A stretch of 64,000 nucleotides of DNA from Nitrosococcus halophilus Nc 4 (GCF_000024725.1 NC_013960.1:3458001-3522000); one strand, 5' to 3'; positions 16,529-26,070 are shown, counted from the first letter of the stretch. Program-made: numbers and translations. Notes: a model not told the origin generated them from the sequence alone.

Positions 16529-17831
16529 CAGTTTCTAGGCGGCGCATCATCAATGTCTGGAGCACCTTATCAACAGCGGTATCTACCCTGTCGCCTGGTG
16601 GCTCCGGCATGAATTCTTCAATAAACGTATCGAAAAAGTGAGCATAGCGGCCACTTGATGGCCCGTCACCGCCAATCAACCAGATGCGAGGGTCGCCCAG
16701 ATCCTTGAGTTGGGTAACAACCCCTTCTAAATCGGTAGGCACGAAAGCAACCATACGAAAGGTTGGTATGGTAAGTGCCTGAAAAATTATATTATTTATA
16801 TGTTCATCAGAAAAACTATAGCCGAGCACAAACAGCACGCTTTGGTCACGCACAATCCGCGATTGGAATTCCCGGAAGAGATCGGAATAAGGAGAGCCAA
16901 AACTGGCATTCTGCTTGGCAGGTGTGGGATAGATCATAACACGTCCTGCACCTTCGTCTGCTTTCTGTATTTCCCGGATGGGAAATAACCCTTTGGCTTC
17001 CTCTATCCAATTTACCGAACCATGCAGCTTGCATAGATAAACAAAGCTGTCCACCGCTGTCCATTTCCGGCTAGAAACATCAAGCTGTTCTGCGAGGGAA
17101 CAGCGGAAAGTTGCGGGATTAAACCGGCGCTCGACTGTCCCAGAAAACCCATTGCAATATGGGATTCCAAGCCTATCCATCGCCGTTTCATTAAACAGAT
17201 CATAATTTGTTGTGAAAACCCAAGGCCTCGGTAAAGCGCGGTCGCGGTAAACAAGCTTACGGTAAAAGGCCTGATACAAATTACAGACGGTTTCATCGCC
17301 CCTGGTGAAAGCCCCTTTAGTACAGCTTCTTAGGACATAGCGGGTAATTTTTGAGATTACAGCTTCAACGGTTTCACAAAGCTCTGTTAAGTTATTATTT
17401 TTGCTGCACTTAAGAGCGAACTTAAAACTGTAGAGCACCTCCATAAGATGCTCCAGATTCGAAGTATAATTATTCTCAGTTATATCGAGGCCAAGGTTGT
17501 CTAGCAGGGTATCTCGCTCGTTTTCGGTTACGAAGAATTCATTATCTTCATCACCTATTCTATTGATAAATTCTTCTGCCATCGGCTTCATCGTTGGAAT
17601 GCCGAGCTGACTTTCATCATCAAGCAATGACGAACATCCCGAGCCGAGCAGAAAAGAGACGTTTCTTGCACACAGTGCGTCGCTGAGACTTTCACGTACT
17701 GTCGCCGCCGCCTGTTCCCAGTTAAACATTTTTCCATTCTTTGATGCGGCAACATCATCGGCACCCTTAAAGAAAGAAAATGCAGGTGCATCTACCTCCT
17801 CGTAATCGCTAGCAGCCATACTTTCTCTCAT
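16500..17831 (-). CDS. SIR2-family NADase of a SIR2-HerA defence pair
   Basis: A 443-residue SIR2-like protein. NAD-site features are visible: LLGSGCSSLL near residue 60, VFTTNYDLFNETAMDRLG (TxNYD), and YLCKLHGSVNW with the catalytic-type His, then VLGYSFSDEHINNIIFQAL and VAFVP. This arrangement belongs to bacterial defence SIR2 proteins that hydrolyse NAD rather than deacylate proteins. The start ATG overlaps the mod stop (ATGA), and the end overlaps herA, so stoichiometric expression with both is likely. Linkage to HerA supports the anti-phage role; activity is inferred. Confidence 0.9.
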   Translation of the reverse strand: MRESMAASDYEEVDAPAFSFFKGADDVAASKNGKMFNWEQAAATVRESLSDALCARNVSFLLGSGCSSLLDDESQLGIPTMKPMAEEFINRIGDEDNEFFVTENERDTLLDNLGLDITENNYTSNLEHLMEVLYSFKFALKCSKNNNLTELCETVEAVISKITRYVLRSCTKGAFTRGDETVCNLYQAFYRKLVYRDRALPRPWVFTTNYDLFNETAMDRLGIPYCNGFSGTVERRFNPATFRCSLAEQLDVSSRKWTAVDSFVYLCKLHGSVNWIEEAKGLFPIREIQKADEGAGRVMIYPTPAKQNASFGSPYSDLFREFQSRIVRDQSVLFVLGYSFSDEHINNIIFQALTIPTFRMVAFVPTDLEGVVTQLKDLGDPRIWLIGGDGPSSGRYAHFFDTFIEEFMPEPPGDRVDTAVDKVLQTLMMRRLETDGKGEGNGL

Positions 17832-19780
17832 GCCGTATGCAGGTTATCTTTGAATGCGGCTTGAAGAGCCCACTTTTTAGTGGTGTCGAGGGCACGACTT
17901 GAGACAATCAGTTGTTCATCGCTGTGCTGAGCAAGGGCCTCTATGGTTTCCTCATTGAGGGTAGCATCGAGGCATAGCAGGGCAGCCTTATCATTGCCTC
18001 TCAGGCGATAAACAGCATTGCTGGTGAAAGCAGCTAGTTTCTCCAGCTCATAAAACAGGCCGTAACCATTTTTGAGGGCAATTTCGGTAACTACTTCATC
18101 GAAGTCCTCGTTACCGAACAGCAAGTGCTGGCGGCTGGCCTCTAGATGCTCTTCTAGTGCAGCTACGTTCTCGGCCTCAGTCTTATTCGGGTCAGGAGTA
18201 TAGAAATTTTGCGGGAAGTAGCTGTCAGTGAGACGATAAACACGGAAACCCGTATCGATCTCAGCATCTGGATGCTCTTCACGGGTTTTCTGTCCGGCTA
18301 GTCTCACTCGCTCAATACATAAAGAAGAAATCGTAGACAACCCTTCCTTGCTAGCAAGGCTGTCTTTAGCTGTAATTTCAGGAACTTGGACAAGAATAAA
18401 TTTTCTCTTTTTCCCATCTTCTGCATTAACTTGGAAAACAGCATGAGCCGTAGTTCCTGATCCCGCAAAAAAGTCCATAACAATGGATTCTTCGTCTGTT
18501 GCCATACGAATCGCATCTGCAATCAGGTCAACAGATTTTGGGGATTGAAATATTTTCTCCTTTTTTTCAAAGAGGCGATTAAATTCAGTTTGTCCTTTTT
18601 CAGTATGATATTTCTTGTCACTCCATATGGACTTCAGTTTTTTTACAGGAGCATTTCCAGGTTCTGCCGCATATGCTTTGCGGAATATCTTCCATCTACC
18701 GGAAACTTTCCGGGCAACAATTTTATCAAGATCCTGCCGTGCTCTATCTTTTCCCCATGTCCAACATCCTTCGAAGCCATCATCCCAATTCGGGTAAATT
18801 TCTTCATCCCCATCTTTTGGATCAAGTGATACTTTTCCAGTGCTCGATACATAAAATGGATAATAAAGATTAGGACGGTTATGCCGCCCGAACTCACGGT
18901 GAGTATTGCGCAGCTCCAATTCACGATAAACTCCACCTTCATCCCGAAGAGGAAAATTTTTTTTCACCTCATCAGTGGACTTAGGAACGGATACAGCTCC
19001 ATTCTCTAACGGGGATTTTGAGTAAATCAGAAGAAACTCATGACAGTTCGCAAGATATTTGTCCTGCGACCGCCCCTTTGGATTGCATAATACCGTGACT
19101 TGACCGATAAAATTTTCAGCACCAAATATATCTGATGCAAGCAATTTTAAGTGGGCAACTTCATTGTCATCAATACTAATGAAGATTATCCCATCATCTC
19201 GCAACAACTGACGGGCCAATAAAAGCCTGGATTGCATCATATTCAACCAGTTAGAATGGCGTCGCCCACTAGCTTCGGTAACGGCAGTGAGCCTCACTCC
19301 ATCCTTGATAGCACCGCTTCTCTTCCAATAGGCCGTCTTGGTTTCTCGGTAGTCATCTGGATAGATAAAGTCATTCCCGGTGTTATAGGGAGGATCGATA
19401 TAGATGCATTTCACCCGCTCAAAGTAGGTCGCTTGAAGTAGCTTCAGCACTTCCAGATTATCGCCTTCGATGATAAGGTTTTCCGTGCTCTCGAAATCTA
19501 CGCTACGGGTCGGATCAGCCACCAAAGTGGCCCGGCTCGGGGTGAAAGCATACCGCTTTGACTGCTGCTTGCCTGCCCATTCAAAGCGGAAGCGCTCGTT
19601 CAAAGCCAATCCGTCAGGCGATACCAAGGCACGCAGGGCCTTCTCATCCAGATTGCCCTCGCCATCGAACAGGTCAGGAAACAGGCGCTTCAATTCATTA
19701 AGGCGTGCTTTCTGCTGATCGGGGCTGGTGATGGCTATCGGCTTCGGCTCTTTTACTTCCCTTAAGGCAGTCTTGGTCAT
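17828..19780 (-). CDS. mod: type III restriction-modification methyltransferase (Mod)
   Basis: A 650-residue N6-adenine methyltransferase of the beta class. The catalytic motif DPPYNTGND begins at residue 129, ahead of the SAM motif FFAGSGTTAHAVFQ near residue 440, as in type III Mod proteins. Between them lies the variable target-recognition region. It follows res by 15 bp and is coupled to SIR2 by ATGA. The order res then mod is the reverse of the common mod-res arrangement. The target site cannot be read from sequence. Confidence 0.92.
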   Translation of the reverse strand: MTKTALREVKEPKPIAITSPDQQKARLNELKRLFPDLFDGEGNLDEKALRALVSPDGLALNERFRFEWAGKQQSKRYAFTPSRATLVADPTRSVDFESTENLIIEGDNLEVLKLLQATYFERVKCIYIDPPYNTGNDFIYPDDYRETKTAYWKRSGAIKDGVRLTAVTEASGRRHSNWLNMMQSRLLLARQLLRDDGIIFISIDDNEVAHLKLLASDIFGAENFIGQVTVLCNPKGRSQDKYLANCHEFLLIYSKSPLENGAVSVPKSTDEVKKNFPLRDEGGVYRELELRNTHREFGRHNRPNLYYPFYVSSTGKVSLDPKDGDEEIYPNWDDGFEGCWTWGKDRARQDLDKIVARKVSGRWKIFRKAYAAEPGNAPVKKLKSIWSDKKYHTEKGQTEFNRLFEKKEKIFQSPKSVDLIADAIRMATDEESIVMDFFAGSGTTAHAVFQVNAEDGKKRKFILVQVPEITAKDSLASKEGLSTISSLCIERVRLAGQKTREEHPDAEIDTGFRVYRLTDSYFPQNFYTPDPNKTEAENVAALEEHLEASRQHLLFGNEDFDEVVTEIALKNGYGLFYELEKLAAFTSNAVYRLRGNDKAALLCLDATLNEETIEALAQHSDEQLIVSSRALDTTKKWALQAAFKDNLHTA

Positions 19781-19795
19781 AATCTGGCTCTTTGC

Positions 19796-22471
19796 TTACA
19801 TATCAAAAAAAGTCTGGCCGATGCGCTCACGGGCGCGGGTATCGAAGCTCTTCAAGCTATCCACCGGGGCCAGATAGGCCGCAAGGCCAATGGCCTCGAA
19901 GTGCTTCACCGCACATTCAATCTTTAGCTTTTCATCAGATTTTAGCTTCTCCCATTCGGTAGTACCTTTGGTCTCTACAGTAAAATAAAAGCGCTGCTCA
20001 GCGGCAGGATTATCCAAGTCCTTTTTTTCAATCACCAGTGCAAAATCGGGGTTATAGTTCCCGATTGGTGTCGGGATTTTATAACTGGCTGGTAGTTTAA
20101 TAAGGACACGCACTGCATGGTGGTTGTCGAGTTCACCGGCGAAGTGCTTCTCCACGTCGGAATCATGGATGATACGATCATAGAGGCCATGCTTCGGCGT
20201 GGCTGTAGTTTCCCGTTTGGTCTCGATCACGGTCTCGAACAGGTCGAGAGGGTGAGATTCCTCAATCGGCTCGTATTTCACCAACCGCACCATTTCCCGT
20301 TCCAGCACCCGGCGCACTTTTTTAGTGGCCTCGGCAAGAAACTGCATGGGGTTCTTGGCAAGCTGGCGTTTCTGCACCTCTGCCATCCCATCTAGAATGG
20401 AGGCGGCTGTCACGTCAGATAGAGCCGTATTCCGGGCGAATTCGTCCACCACATCAACCCTGGAAAGGTGCGGACTAAGAGCAGCACGGGTTGAGCCTTT
20501 CCCTTGCCCCTCGATCCCGTCTGCTTCAGTCATTCGGCTCCAGTAGGTCAATGACACTTCCAACCGGTTCTCATCCACGGCAATATCCGCCAGGGCGGCA
20601 ATACTTTTCTCGATCAACTCGTCTTCCCGGAAATGCACCCGGCACCGGGTTTTACGGGCGATCCGCTTCCAAAGATTCTTAAAGTCGTCTGAGGTAAAAC
20701 GCTCAGAATTGAGATGAAGTTTTACAAGTTTGCGATTATTGTCGCGCACCGGCGGCGCTTTGGCATGAATACCAAGCTCTTCATGCAGCTCCTCTTGATA
20801 GCTACTGACGAAAGCATAATAGCTCTGATTGGCTACAACAGTGAGCAGGTTCACTTCCTCGTTTTCTTTCACCGATTCCGGATCACGATAGCGCCTGCCC
20901 TGTTGATCGACGCACAGGCGAAGGCCCCGCCCTATCTCCTGCCGCTTCTTGATGATGCTTTCAGTCTCATTCAAGGTGCAGATAGTGAAGACATTCGGGT
21001 TGTCCCACCCTACCCCCAAGGCCGAGTGCGAGAAAATGAACTCAAGGGGCTCATCAAAGGAAAGCAAGGCTTCCTTAGCCTTTAGAATTTTTTCGTAAAT
21101 TTCAGCATTGGTCGCCATGGACTTGGCGTTATCGGTGTAATCGCCGCTGCTAGTCTTAGCGAAATAACCACCATGCACTTCATGAGCATTGGGCGGGTCT
21201 TCTTTATGGGCCTTACGGTAGAACGCCTGATATTCTTCCAGGAACAGGCGGCGAATCAGCCCGTCCTCATCCATATAGTTGGCCACACGGTCAATAAAGA
21301 ACAGGGCAAGAGGCTTGATGCCTATTGGTACAAGCTGCTTCTTGCGCTCAAAATGATTGTGGATGGCGCGGCGAATTTGCTCGCGAAAGATAGCTTCCTG
21401 ATCGCTGCCATGCTTTGCGCCTTCACCGATCTGCTCACCGTTGGTGAACTTCACATAGCCTTCACCACCGTAGAGATCGGTGGTGCCAATATCCTCAACA
21501 ATCCAGCCATGGTAGACAGGGTTGCCGGTCTTTTTCTCCAGGTCGTCGCCACGCTTCACAGTGATAAGCTTGGCTTTGAGATCGCCGCCCTTCAGGCGGA
21601 CATTAAGCTGTAGCCGGGCAGTTGGATCGGCCGCGCTCAGGTTAAGCTTTCTGAACTCTATGGCTACATTGCTTTGCGTATTCGTCTCGTGAATCGAGAG
21701 CACGGCAATCTTTTTCACCAGTCCACGATTGTACGCATCGAAGGGAGTGAGGCGGTAAATAATGTTCTTTAGTTCGCGGTGGGTGGCAGAATAGCGCAGC
21801 TTAAACAGCGGATTGAAGGCGGCGATCCGGGCCTGCATATTGGGGGTGTCCATGCCCTCCTGCGGCTCATCCATAATGATGATCGGCTGCACCTGGCGCA
21901 GCATCTCCATTAAATTACCGCCGTCTCGGTTCTCGTCATTGATGATCTTGGCATCGCTGTCGAAGGCCTGCTTATTCATGACCATGATGGAAAGATGATT
22001 GGAGACGCAGAAACTCCGCACCTGAGTCAGATTCTTGCTATCATACTCAGTGACTTCGGCTTCGGTTGCGTAGATTTCCCGGAAATGCCCTTTGGTGAGG
22101 CATAGCTGGGCCAGTGTGCCCTCGCGGATCGCTACGCTCGGTACGACGATAATGAACTTGTGCAAGCCATAGCGCCGGTGCAATTCAAAGATGGTGCGGA
22201 GATAGACGTAGGTTTTCCCCGTGCCGGTCTCCATCTCAATGGTAAAATCCCGCTCGCTGGTCGGTGCATAATCCTCTATGCCATTCTCAGCGGCAATGGC
22301 AGCAACATTAGCCTGCCAATATTCGGCGGGTAACTTCAGGATATTGCTGGAAACTTCACCGCTCCAAAAGCGCTCTTCTGGCCGTGTATAGGGTGCACCC
22401 TCAAATACACGAACAATCGCCGAAACGGCTTCACTCTGGTGCTTTAGATTGGGCTCGAAGTGGATTCTCAT
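19796..22471 (-). CDS. res: type III restriction-modification endonuclease (Res)
   Basis: An 891-residue SF2 helicase-nuclease. Walker A lies in METGTGKTYVYLRTI (GTGKT at 83-87), the DEAD-type box is IIIMDEPQEGMDT, and later helicase motifs include SHSALGVGWDNPNVF and QEIGRGLRL. The C-terminal nuclease reads NPDFALVIEKK...FTVETKG (PD-x-ETK). All key motifs are present and the frame is unbroken, so the enzyme looks active with mod. It is likely the first intact gene of the operon, 84 bp after the broken nuclease gene. Confidence 0.92.
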   Translation of the reverse strand: MRIHFEPNLKHQSEAVSAIVRVFEGAPYTRPEERFWSGEVSSNILKLPAEYWQANVAAIAAENGIEDYAPTSERDFTIEMETGTGKTYVYLRTIFELHRRYGLHKFIIVVPSVAIREGTLAQLCLTKGHFREIYATEAEVTEYDSKNLTQVRSFCVSNHLSIMVMNKQAFDSDAKIINDENRDGGNLMEMLRQVQPIIIMDEPQEGMDTPNMQARIAAFNPLFKLRYSATHRELKNIIYRLTPFDAYNRGLVKKIAVLSIHETNTQSNVAIEFRKLNLSAADPTARLQLNVRLKGGDLKAKLITVKRGDDLEKKTGNPVYHGWIVEDIGTTDLYGGEGYVKFTNGEQIGEGAKHGSDQEAIFREQIRRAIHNHFERKKQLVPIGIKPLALFFIDRVANYMDEDGLIRRLFLEEYQAFYRKAHKEDPPNAHEVHGGYFAKTSSGDYTDNAKSMATNAEIYEKILKAKEALLSFDEPLEFIFSHSALGVGWDNPNVFTICTLNETESIIKKRQEIGRGLRLCVDQQGRRYRDPESVKENEEVNLLTVVANQSYYAFVSSYQEELHEELGIHAKAPPVRDNNRKLVKLHLNSERFTSDDFKNLWKRIARKTRCRVHFREDELIEKSIAALADIAVDENRLEVSLTYWSRMTEADGIEGQGKGSTRAALSPHLSRVDVVDEFARNTALSDVTAASILDGMAEVQKRQLAKNPMQFLAEATKKVRRVLEREMVRLVKYEPIEESHPLDLFETVIETKRETTATPKHGLYDRIIHDSDVEKHFAGELDNHHAVRVLIKLPASYKIPTPIGNYNPDFALVIEKKDLDNPAAEQRFYFTVETKGTTEWEKLKSDEKLKIECAVKHFEAIGLAAYLAPVDSLKSFDTRARERIGQTFFDM

Positions 22472-22555
22472 GAATGCTTTTTATTTTTTACATCGTGTAA
22501 TTTGCGGCGAAATTCGGAAATTCTGCTCCTAAGATAACGCTTTTTACATAGTTCA

Positions 22556-23610
22556 TCACTGACGGTCATCCTCACCAGCCCTGTTTCTGCCAAACTCCGC
22601 CTCCACCTCCTCCACCGTCGGCAGATTGGCTTTCAGCTCTTCGGGCAATGTCCCGGCCAGTTCATAGCGGGAAATCCCAATGGGCTTGCCCACATCCCGC
22701 AGGGAATACTCCGCCACCACGTTGTTGCGATCCTTGCAGAGGATCAACCCAATGGAGGGGGTATCCTCGGCCATCTTCACCTGCTCATCGAGGGCAGTGA
22801 GATAAAAATTCAGCTTTCCTGCGTATTCGGGTCGAAACGGCCCATTCTTTAGCTCAATGGCCACATAACAGTGCAGCTTGAGGTGATAGAATAGCAGATC
22901 AATGTAAAAATCATCCCCGCCCACCTCCAGGTGATATTGCTTGCCCACAAAGGCAAACCCCTTGCCCAGCTCCAGCATGAACCGGGTGATGTGATCCACC
23001 AAGGCCTGCTCTACTTCCCGCTCGTGAGCCTCTTCCCCCAGGTCGAGAAAGTCGAACACATACGGGTCTTTCAGCGTTTCTTTGGCCAGATCGGAATTCG
23101 GCGCAGGCAGACGCTCGGCAAAATTATCGATCTTGGGCTGAGCCGCCTGGCGCTCATAGAGCCGGTTTTCAATTTGAAGGCTTAAAACATGGCGCGACCA
23201 GTTGTTCTCCAGGGTCTTGCTGACATACCAAAGGGCCTGCTCGGGCGCTTTAATCTTCTCTACTATCAATGCATTATGCCCCCATGGAATTTGTGCCACA
23301 AGCTGTGGCACAAAATCGTCCTGATCCGCATAGAAGCTGTACCATTGCTTGATCCGGTAGAGATTGCGCCGGGAAAACCCCTTTACGCCGCCCAACTCCT
23401 GGGTCAGGTCGTGGGCGATCTGGTCAATGACGGCATCCCCCCAGCCGCTCGCCTGCTGTTTTTCGGTAATCAGTCGGCCCAGCCCCAGTACAGGCTAATC
23501 AGCTCGGCATTTACCGCCCGCGCCGCTTTGAGCTGAGCGGTCTGCACCTTCTGTTTGAGGGTGGCAATAAAATCTCGGTAATCGGGGGTTTGAACAAGCG
23601 CCTGGATCAT
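22556..23610 (-). pseudogene. DUF1016/YhcG-type PDDEXK nuclease, frameshifted
   Basis: The full gene would start at ATG 23610 (MIQALVQTPDYRDFIATLKQ) and run to 22556, about 351 residues, the normal length. After ELISLYWG the frame shifts near 23482-23486 (TACTGGGGCTGG): adding one base restores LGRLITEKQQASGWGDAVID and then GFSRRNLYRIKQWYSFY, the DUF1016 core. The C-terminal nuclease motif (DDFYIDLLFYHLKL, VAIELKNG) is intact. A truncated protein could start inside at 23395. It lies directly upstream of res on the same strand. One-base sequencing error is the alternative. Confidence 0.82.
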
Positions 23611-24080
23611 GGCCTCGTTATTAAAGCGTTTCGGTTAATTTAGCAAATGCCTCAGGGAATCCACCCTCGGCTCCCTGCCCCTTCAATCGGTGGAAGAGAA
23701 AAACACCTCGGGAGGCTCGTGGATGATGAAATGTTCCACGGAATGTGTCGCACAGTTTGTGCGACATTTTACCCTGGCCAAGAGAAACCACCCCCAAACA
23801 TCCACCGCCCACCTCTCCCCACAGCGCGCTAAAAACCTTCCGCAAAATGGGCCTATAGCCCCCCGCCAGCGTCTCCTTTTCCCACTTCAGGCCACCGGAA
23901 ACCCCCATCTGGAGGGGCCTCGGAAGGAGAACAGCGCCAAAAGCTTGCCCCCACATCGCTTTGCGATGTATAAGTGCACACATTCAACAGCTTTCAACCC
24001 CGCTGGGTTGGTCCGTTGGACTATGTGCAAGATACATCTATATCCCCCTGCTTACTGCCGATGACCCAAGCCTAGCCACT
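23611..24080. other. stretch without a recognisable gene
   Basis: About 470 bp. A 120-codon minus-strand frame (23621-23983) has no family resemblance. A segment around 23740-23770 (AQTVRHIPWNI in one frame) weakly recalls the DUF1016 core (VAQIPWGHN) and contains GTCGCACAGTTTGTGCGAC, a near-perfect dyad, so it may be another decayed fragment. Nothing else can be supported. Confidence 0.3.
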
Positions 24081-24211
24081 TCAGGGTTCGTCCGTATGAC
24101 TCAACGCTAACGCCGACCGGTCGAACGTATAGAACGCGGTCAGTGCCAGCCCAGTCTGATCAGCAATAGCGCGCGATTTATGAACGAGCAAAGCATCGGC
24201 GAAATCCACGC
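24081..24211 (-). pseudogene. PIN-domain toxin, C-terminal remnant
   Basis: In the +1 frame relative to the preceding AbrB antitoxin the sequence reads VDFADALLVHKSRAIADQTG, then LALTAFYTFDRSALAL and a stop: the last ~43 residues of a VapC-like PIN ribonuclease, including DFADAL and the final FYTFDRxAL motif. The start and first catalytic acidic residues are missing, apparently by a deletion that also truncated the antitoxin. The remnant is on the same strand and directly follows its partner. Confidence 0.78.
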
Positions 24212-24445
24212 TAGGGATCCCTCATTGGTCACCGAGGTATCGCCTTTCAGATGTTTTAACAGCCCCAAGCTCGCACCTCGCTCCTTTTTAATCACGGTAA
24301 TTCGGCCTTCATACTCGAAAATTTCCACCCTATCACCGGGTTGGATACCGGATTTGGCGCACAGATCTTTGGGGAGGGTGATTTGCCGCTTCGGTCCCAC
24401 TTTGTGCATCATTAATTGCAGAGTATTCAACCGCCTGCTTTCCAT
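24140..24445 (-). CDS. AbrB/MazE-type antitoxin with altered C-terminus
   Basis: A 101-residue frame. The first ~75 residues are a SpoVT-AbrB DNA-binding domain (MHKVGPKRQITLPKDLCAKS, GIQPGDRVEIFEYEGRITVI) plus a short linker. The last ~25 residues are out-of-frame sequence of the PIN toxin remnant, so the C-terminus is artificial. The ATG lies only 2 bp after the doc stop, so it is translated with that pair. DNA binding may persist; the toxin-binding tail is probably lost. Confidence 0.7.
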   Translation of the reverse strand: MESRRLNTLQLMMHKVGPKRQITLPKDLCAKSGIQPGDRVEIFEYEGRITVIKKERGASLGLLKHLKGDTSVTNEGSLAWISPMLCSFINRALLLIRLGWH

Positions 24446-24447
24446 GC

Positions 24448-24843
24448 TTATGGGCCTACCCCTAGCGTATTGTCACGCAGCCAAACGGCGAAGGTGGCTT
24501 CATCAATATCGCCCGCGGCAAGCGCCCTCATCATGTACGTGGCTTTGTCCTCCGGGGCCGTGAGACGGAGGCCGTTGCGCGCCAGAAAGACATAGGCCGC
24601 CATGAAGGCCGTGCGTTTATTGCCATCTACAAAAGGATGGTTCCGGACGATTCCAGCCGCATAGGCAGCGGCCAGCGCGCACAGATCCGGATCGTCGTAA
24701 GTCGCTAAATGCTGTGGCCGGGCCATGGCAGATTTCAGAAGTGCCCCGTCGCGAAGTCCGGCGGCGCCGCCGTGCTCGGCCAGTAAGCGGTCGTGCAGCG
24801 CTTCAATGACGGCAAGCGCTATCCAGGCCACCTCTCTCGCCAT
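24448..24843 (-). CDS. doc: Doc-type (Fic-fold) toxin
   Basis: A 131-residue Doc/death-on-curing protein. The Fic motif HPFVDGNKRTAF (HxFx-D/E-GNKRxx) is present in full; the N-terminus EVAWIALAVIEALHDRLLAE and LRDGALLKSAMARPQHLATY are typical of the Doc branch. Characterised Doc toxins phosphorylate EF-Tu. The start at 24843 has GGAGGAGG upstream and lies 10 bp after the AbrB-type antitoxin. The frame is complete, so this pair looks functional. Confidence 0.9.
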   Translation of the reverse strand: MAREVAWIALAVIEALHDRLLAEHGGAAGLRDGALLKSAMARPQHLATYDDPDLCALAAAYAAGIVRNHPFVDGNKRTAFMAAYVFLARNGLRLTAPEDKATYMMRALAAGDIDEATFAVWLRDNTLGVGP

Positions 24844-24853
24844 GCCTCCTCCG

Positions 24854-25078
24854 TTACTTGGCAAGCGCGCGAAGGGTATTGCGATAGGCCGCCATACCTT
24901 CCTCAGCGAGTTGCATCTGGCGCTCGAACTCAGGATCATAAGGCGTGATGCGGTAGCCATCTGGAGTTTCAGTGAGGAACACGCGCTCTCCTTCCCGTAG
25001 TTTCAAGCGATCAAGCGCTTCGCGCGGGAATACGGCACCGAGGGAATTGCCGATCTTGCGGATCTTCATTTCGATCAT
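24854..25078 (-). CDS. AbrB-type antitoxin partner of Doc
   Basis: A 74-residue SpoVT-AbrB (MazE-like) swapped-hairpin DNA-binding protein: MKIRKIGNSLGAVFPREALD then LREGERVFLTETPDGYRITP. The C-terminal helix (FERQMQLAEEGMAAYRNTLRALAK) is the likely Doc-neutralising segment. AbrB-type antitoxins paired with Doc are a common alternative to Phd. GGGAGGGA lies upstream of the ATG at 25078; an in-frame ATG at 25069 is possible. Confidence 0.87.
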   Translation of the reverse strand: MIEMKIRKIGNSLGAVFPREALDRLKLREGERVFLTETPDGYRITPYDPEFERQMQLAEEGMAAYRNTLRALAK

Positions 25079-25274
25079 GTTGCATCCCTCCCTTTGTTAT
25101 AACTTGTGTAATAACATAAGTGTTTTCCTCTGAAAATGTCAAAGTCCGTCACCTCTGTGATAGGTCATGATTTAATAATCCTTGCAGCGCTTATCTGAGG
25201 GTCGGCACCGATTCTGGGATGAAGAGCCACAGGACCGCTACAATCCAGTAATTTCTTAACGGCTTCCAAAGGAT

Positions 25275-26030
25275 ATGGACGAAAAACACGACACCCTCCC
25301 GGTCATCACTCCCCAATGGCCTGCTCCGAACAATATCCGGGCCTATACCACCACCCGCAGGGGCGGAGTCAGTTCCCCCCCCTATCATTCCCTCAACCTT
25401 GCCGACCACGTGGGAGATAGACCGGAGGCTATAGAAGAGAACCGAATTCGCCTTCAGCAGTTCCTCTCTTTGCCCAGCGAACCATGTTGGTTAACACAAG
25501 TCCATGGCAGTGAAATCGTCTCTGCCAGTAAGGGTCCTGGACAACGGGGCGATGCTAGCATTGCTTATGGACCCGGTCCGGTGTGCGCCATACTCACCGC
25601 CGACTGCCTACCCTTGCTGCTCTGCGACCAAGAAGGAACAAGGGTAGCAGCTGTTCACTGTGGCTGGCGGGGTTTGGCCTCGGGCATCATTGAGGCCACG
25701 GTCAGCGCCTTGAAAGTTCCCGGAAAGCATTTGCTGGCTTGGCTGGGCCCGGCCATTGGTTCCCAAGCTTTCGAGGTCGGCCCCGAAGTAAGAGAGGTTT
25801 TTTTAGACCAAGACAGTCGCCATGCCTCGGCCTTCACTGCTTACCGCCAAGGGCGCTGGCTAGCAGACATTTACCAACTGGCGCGCCTAGCGCTTGCAAA
25901 GCAAGGGGTCCGATGGATTTATGGTGGTCAATACTGCACCGTTGCCGACCCCGATCGTTTCTATTCTTATCGACGGGATGGGGAAACGGGGCGTATGGCA
26001 ACGCTCATTTGGCTGGCAAACTCTGGTTAG
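25275..26030 (+). CDS. pgeF: polyphenol oxidase/laccase-domain protein, PgeF (YfiH) family
   Basis: A 251-residue Cu-oxidase_4/DUF152 protein. Family members act as peptidoglycan editing factors that remove wrongly incorporated amino acids, or as purine nucleoside-phosphorylase-like enzymes. The metal-site motifs are TQVHGSEIV, TADCLPLLLCDQE and VHCGWRGLASGI. Length is typical. It opens the block that returns to core genes after accessory block 1, and is followed after 40 bp by a glycosyltransferase on the same strand. Confidence 0.9.
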   Translation: MDEKHDTLPVITPQWPAPNNIRAYTTTRRGGVSSPPYHSLNLADHVGDRPEAIEENRIRLQQFLSLPSEPCWLTQVHGSEIVSASKGPGQRGDASIAYGPGPVCAILTADCLPLLLCDQEGTRVAAVHCGWRGLASGIIEATVSALKVPGKHLLAWLGPAIGSQAFEVGPEVREVFLDQDSRHASAFTAYRQGRWLADIYQLARLALAKQGVRWIYGGQYCTVADPDRFYSYRRDGETGRMATLIWLANSG

Positions 26031-26070
26031 TCCAGTATAATCCGAGCTTTTCCCCGGCCCCTTCCAAAAC

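Noticed and set aside
23621-23983. 120-codon minus-strand ORF upstream of the nuclease pseudogene
   Set aside because: No domain recognised; the fragmentary similarity to the DUF1016 core in another frame is too weak for a call.
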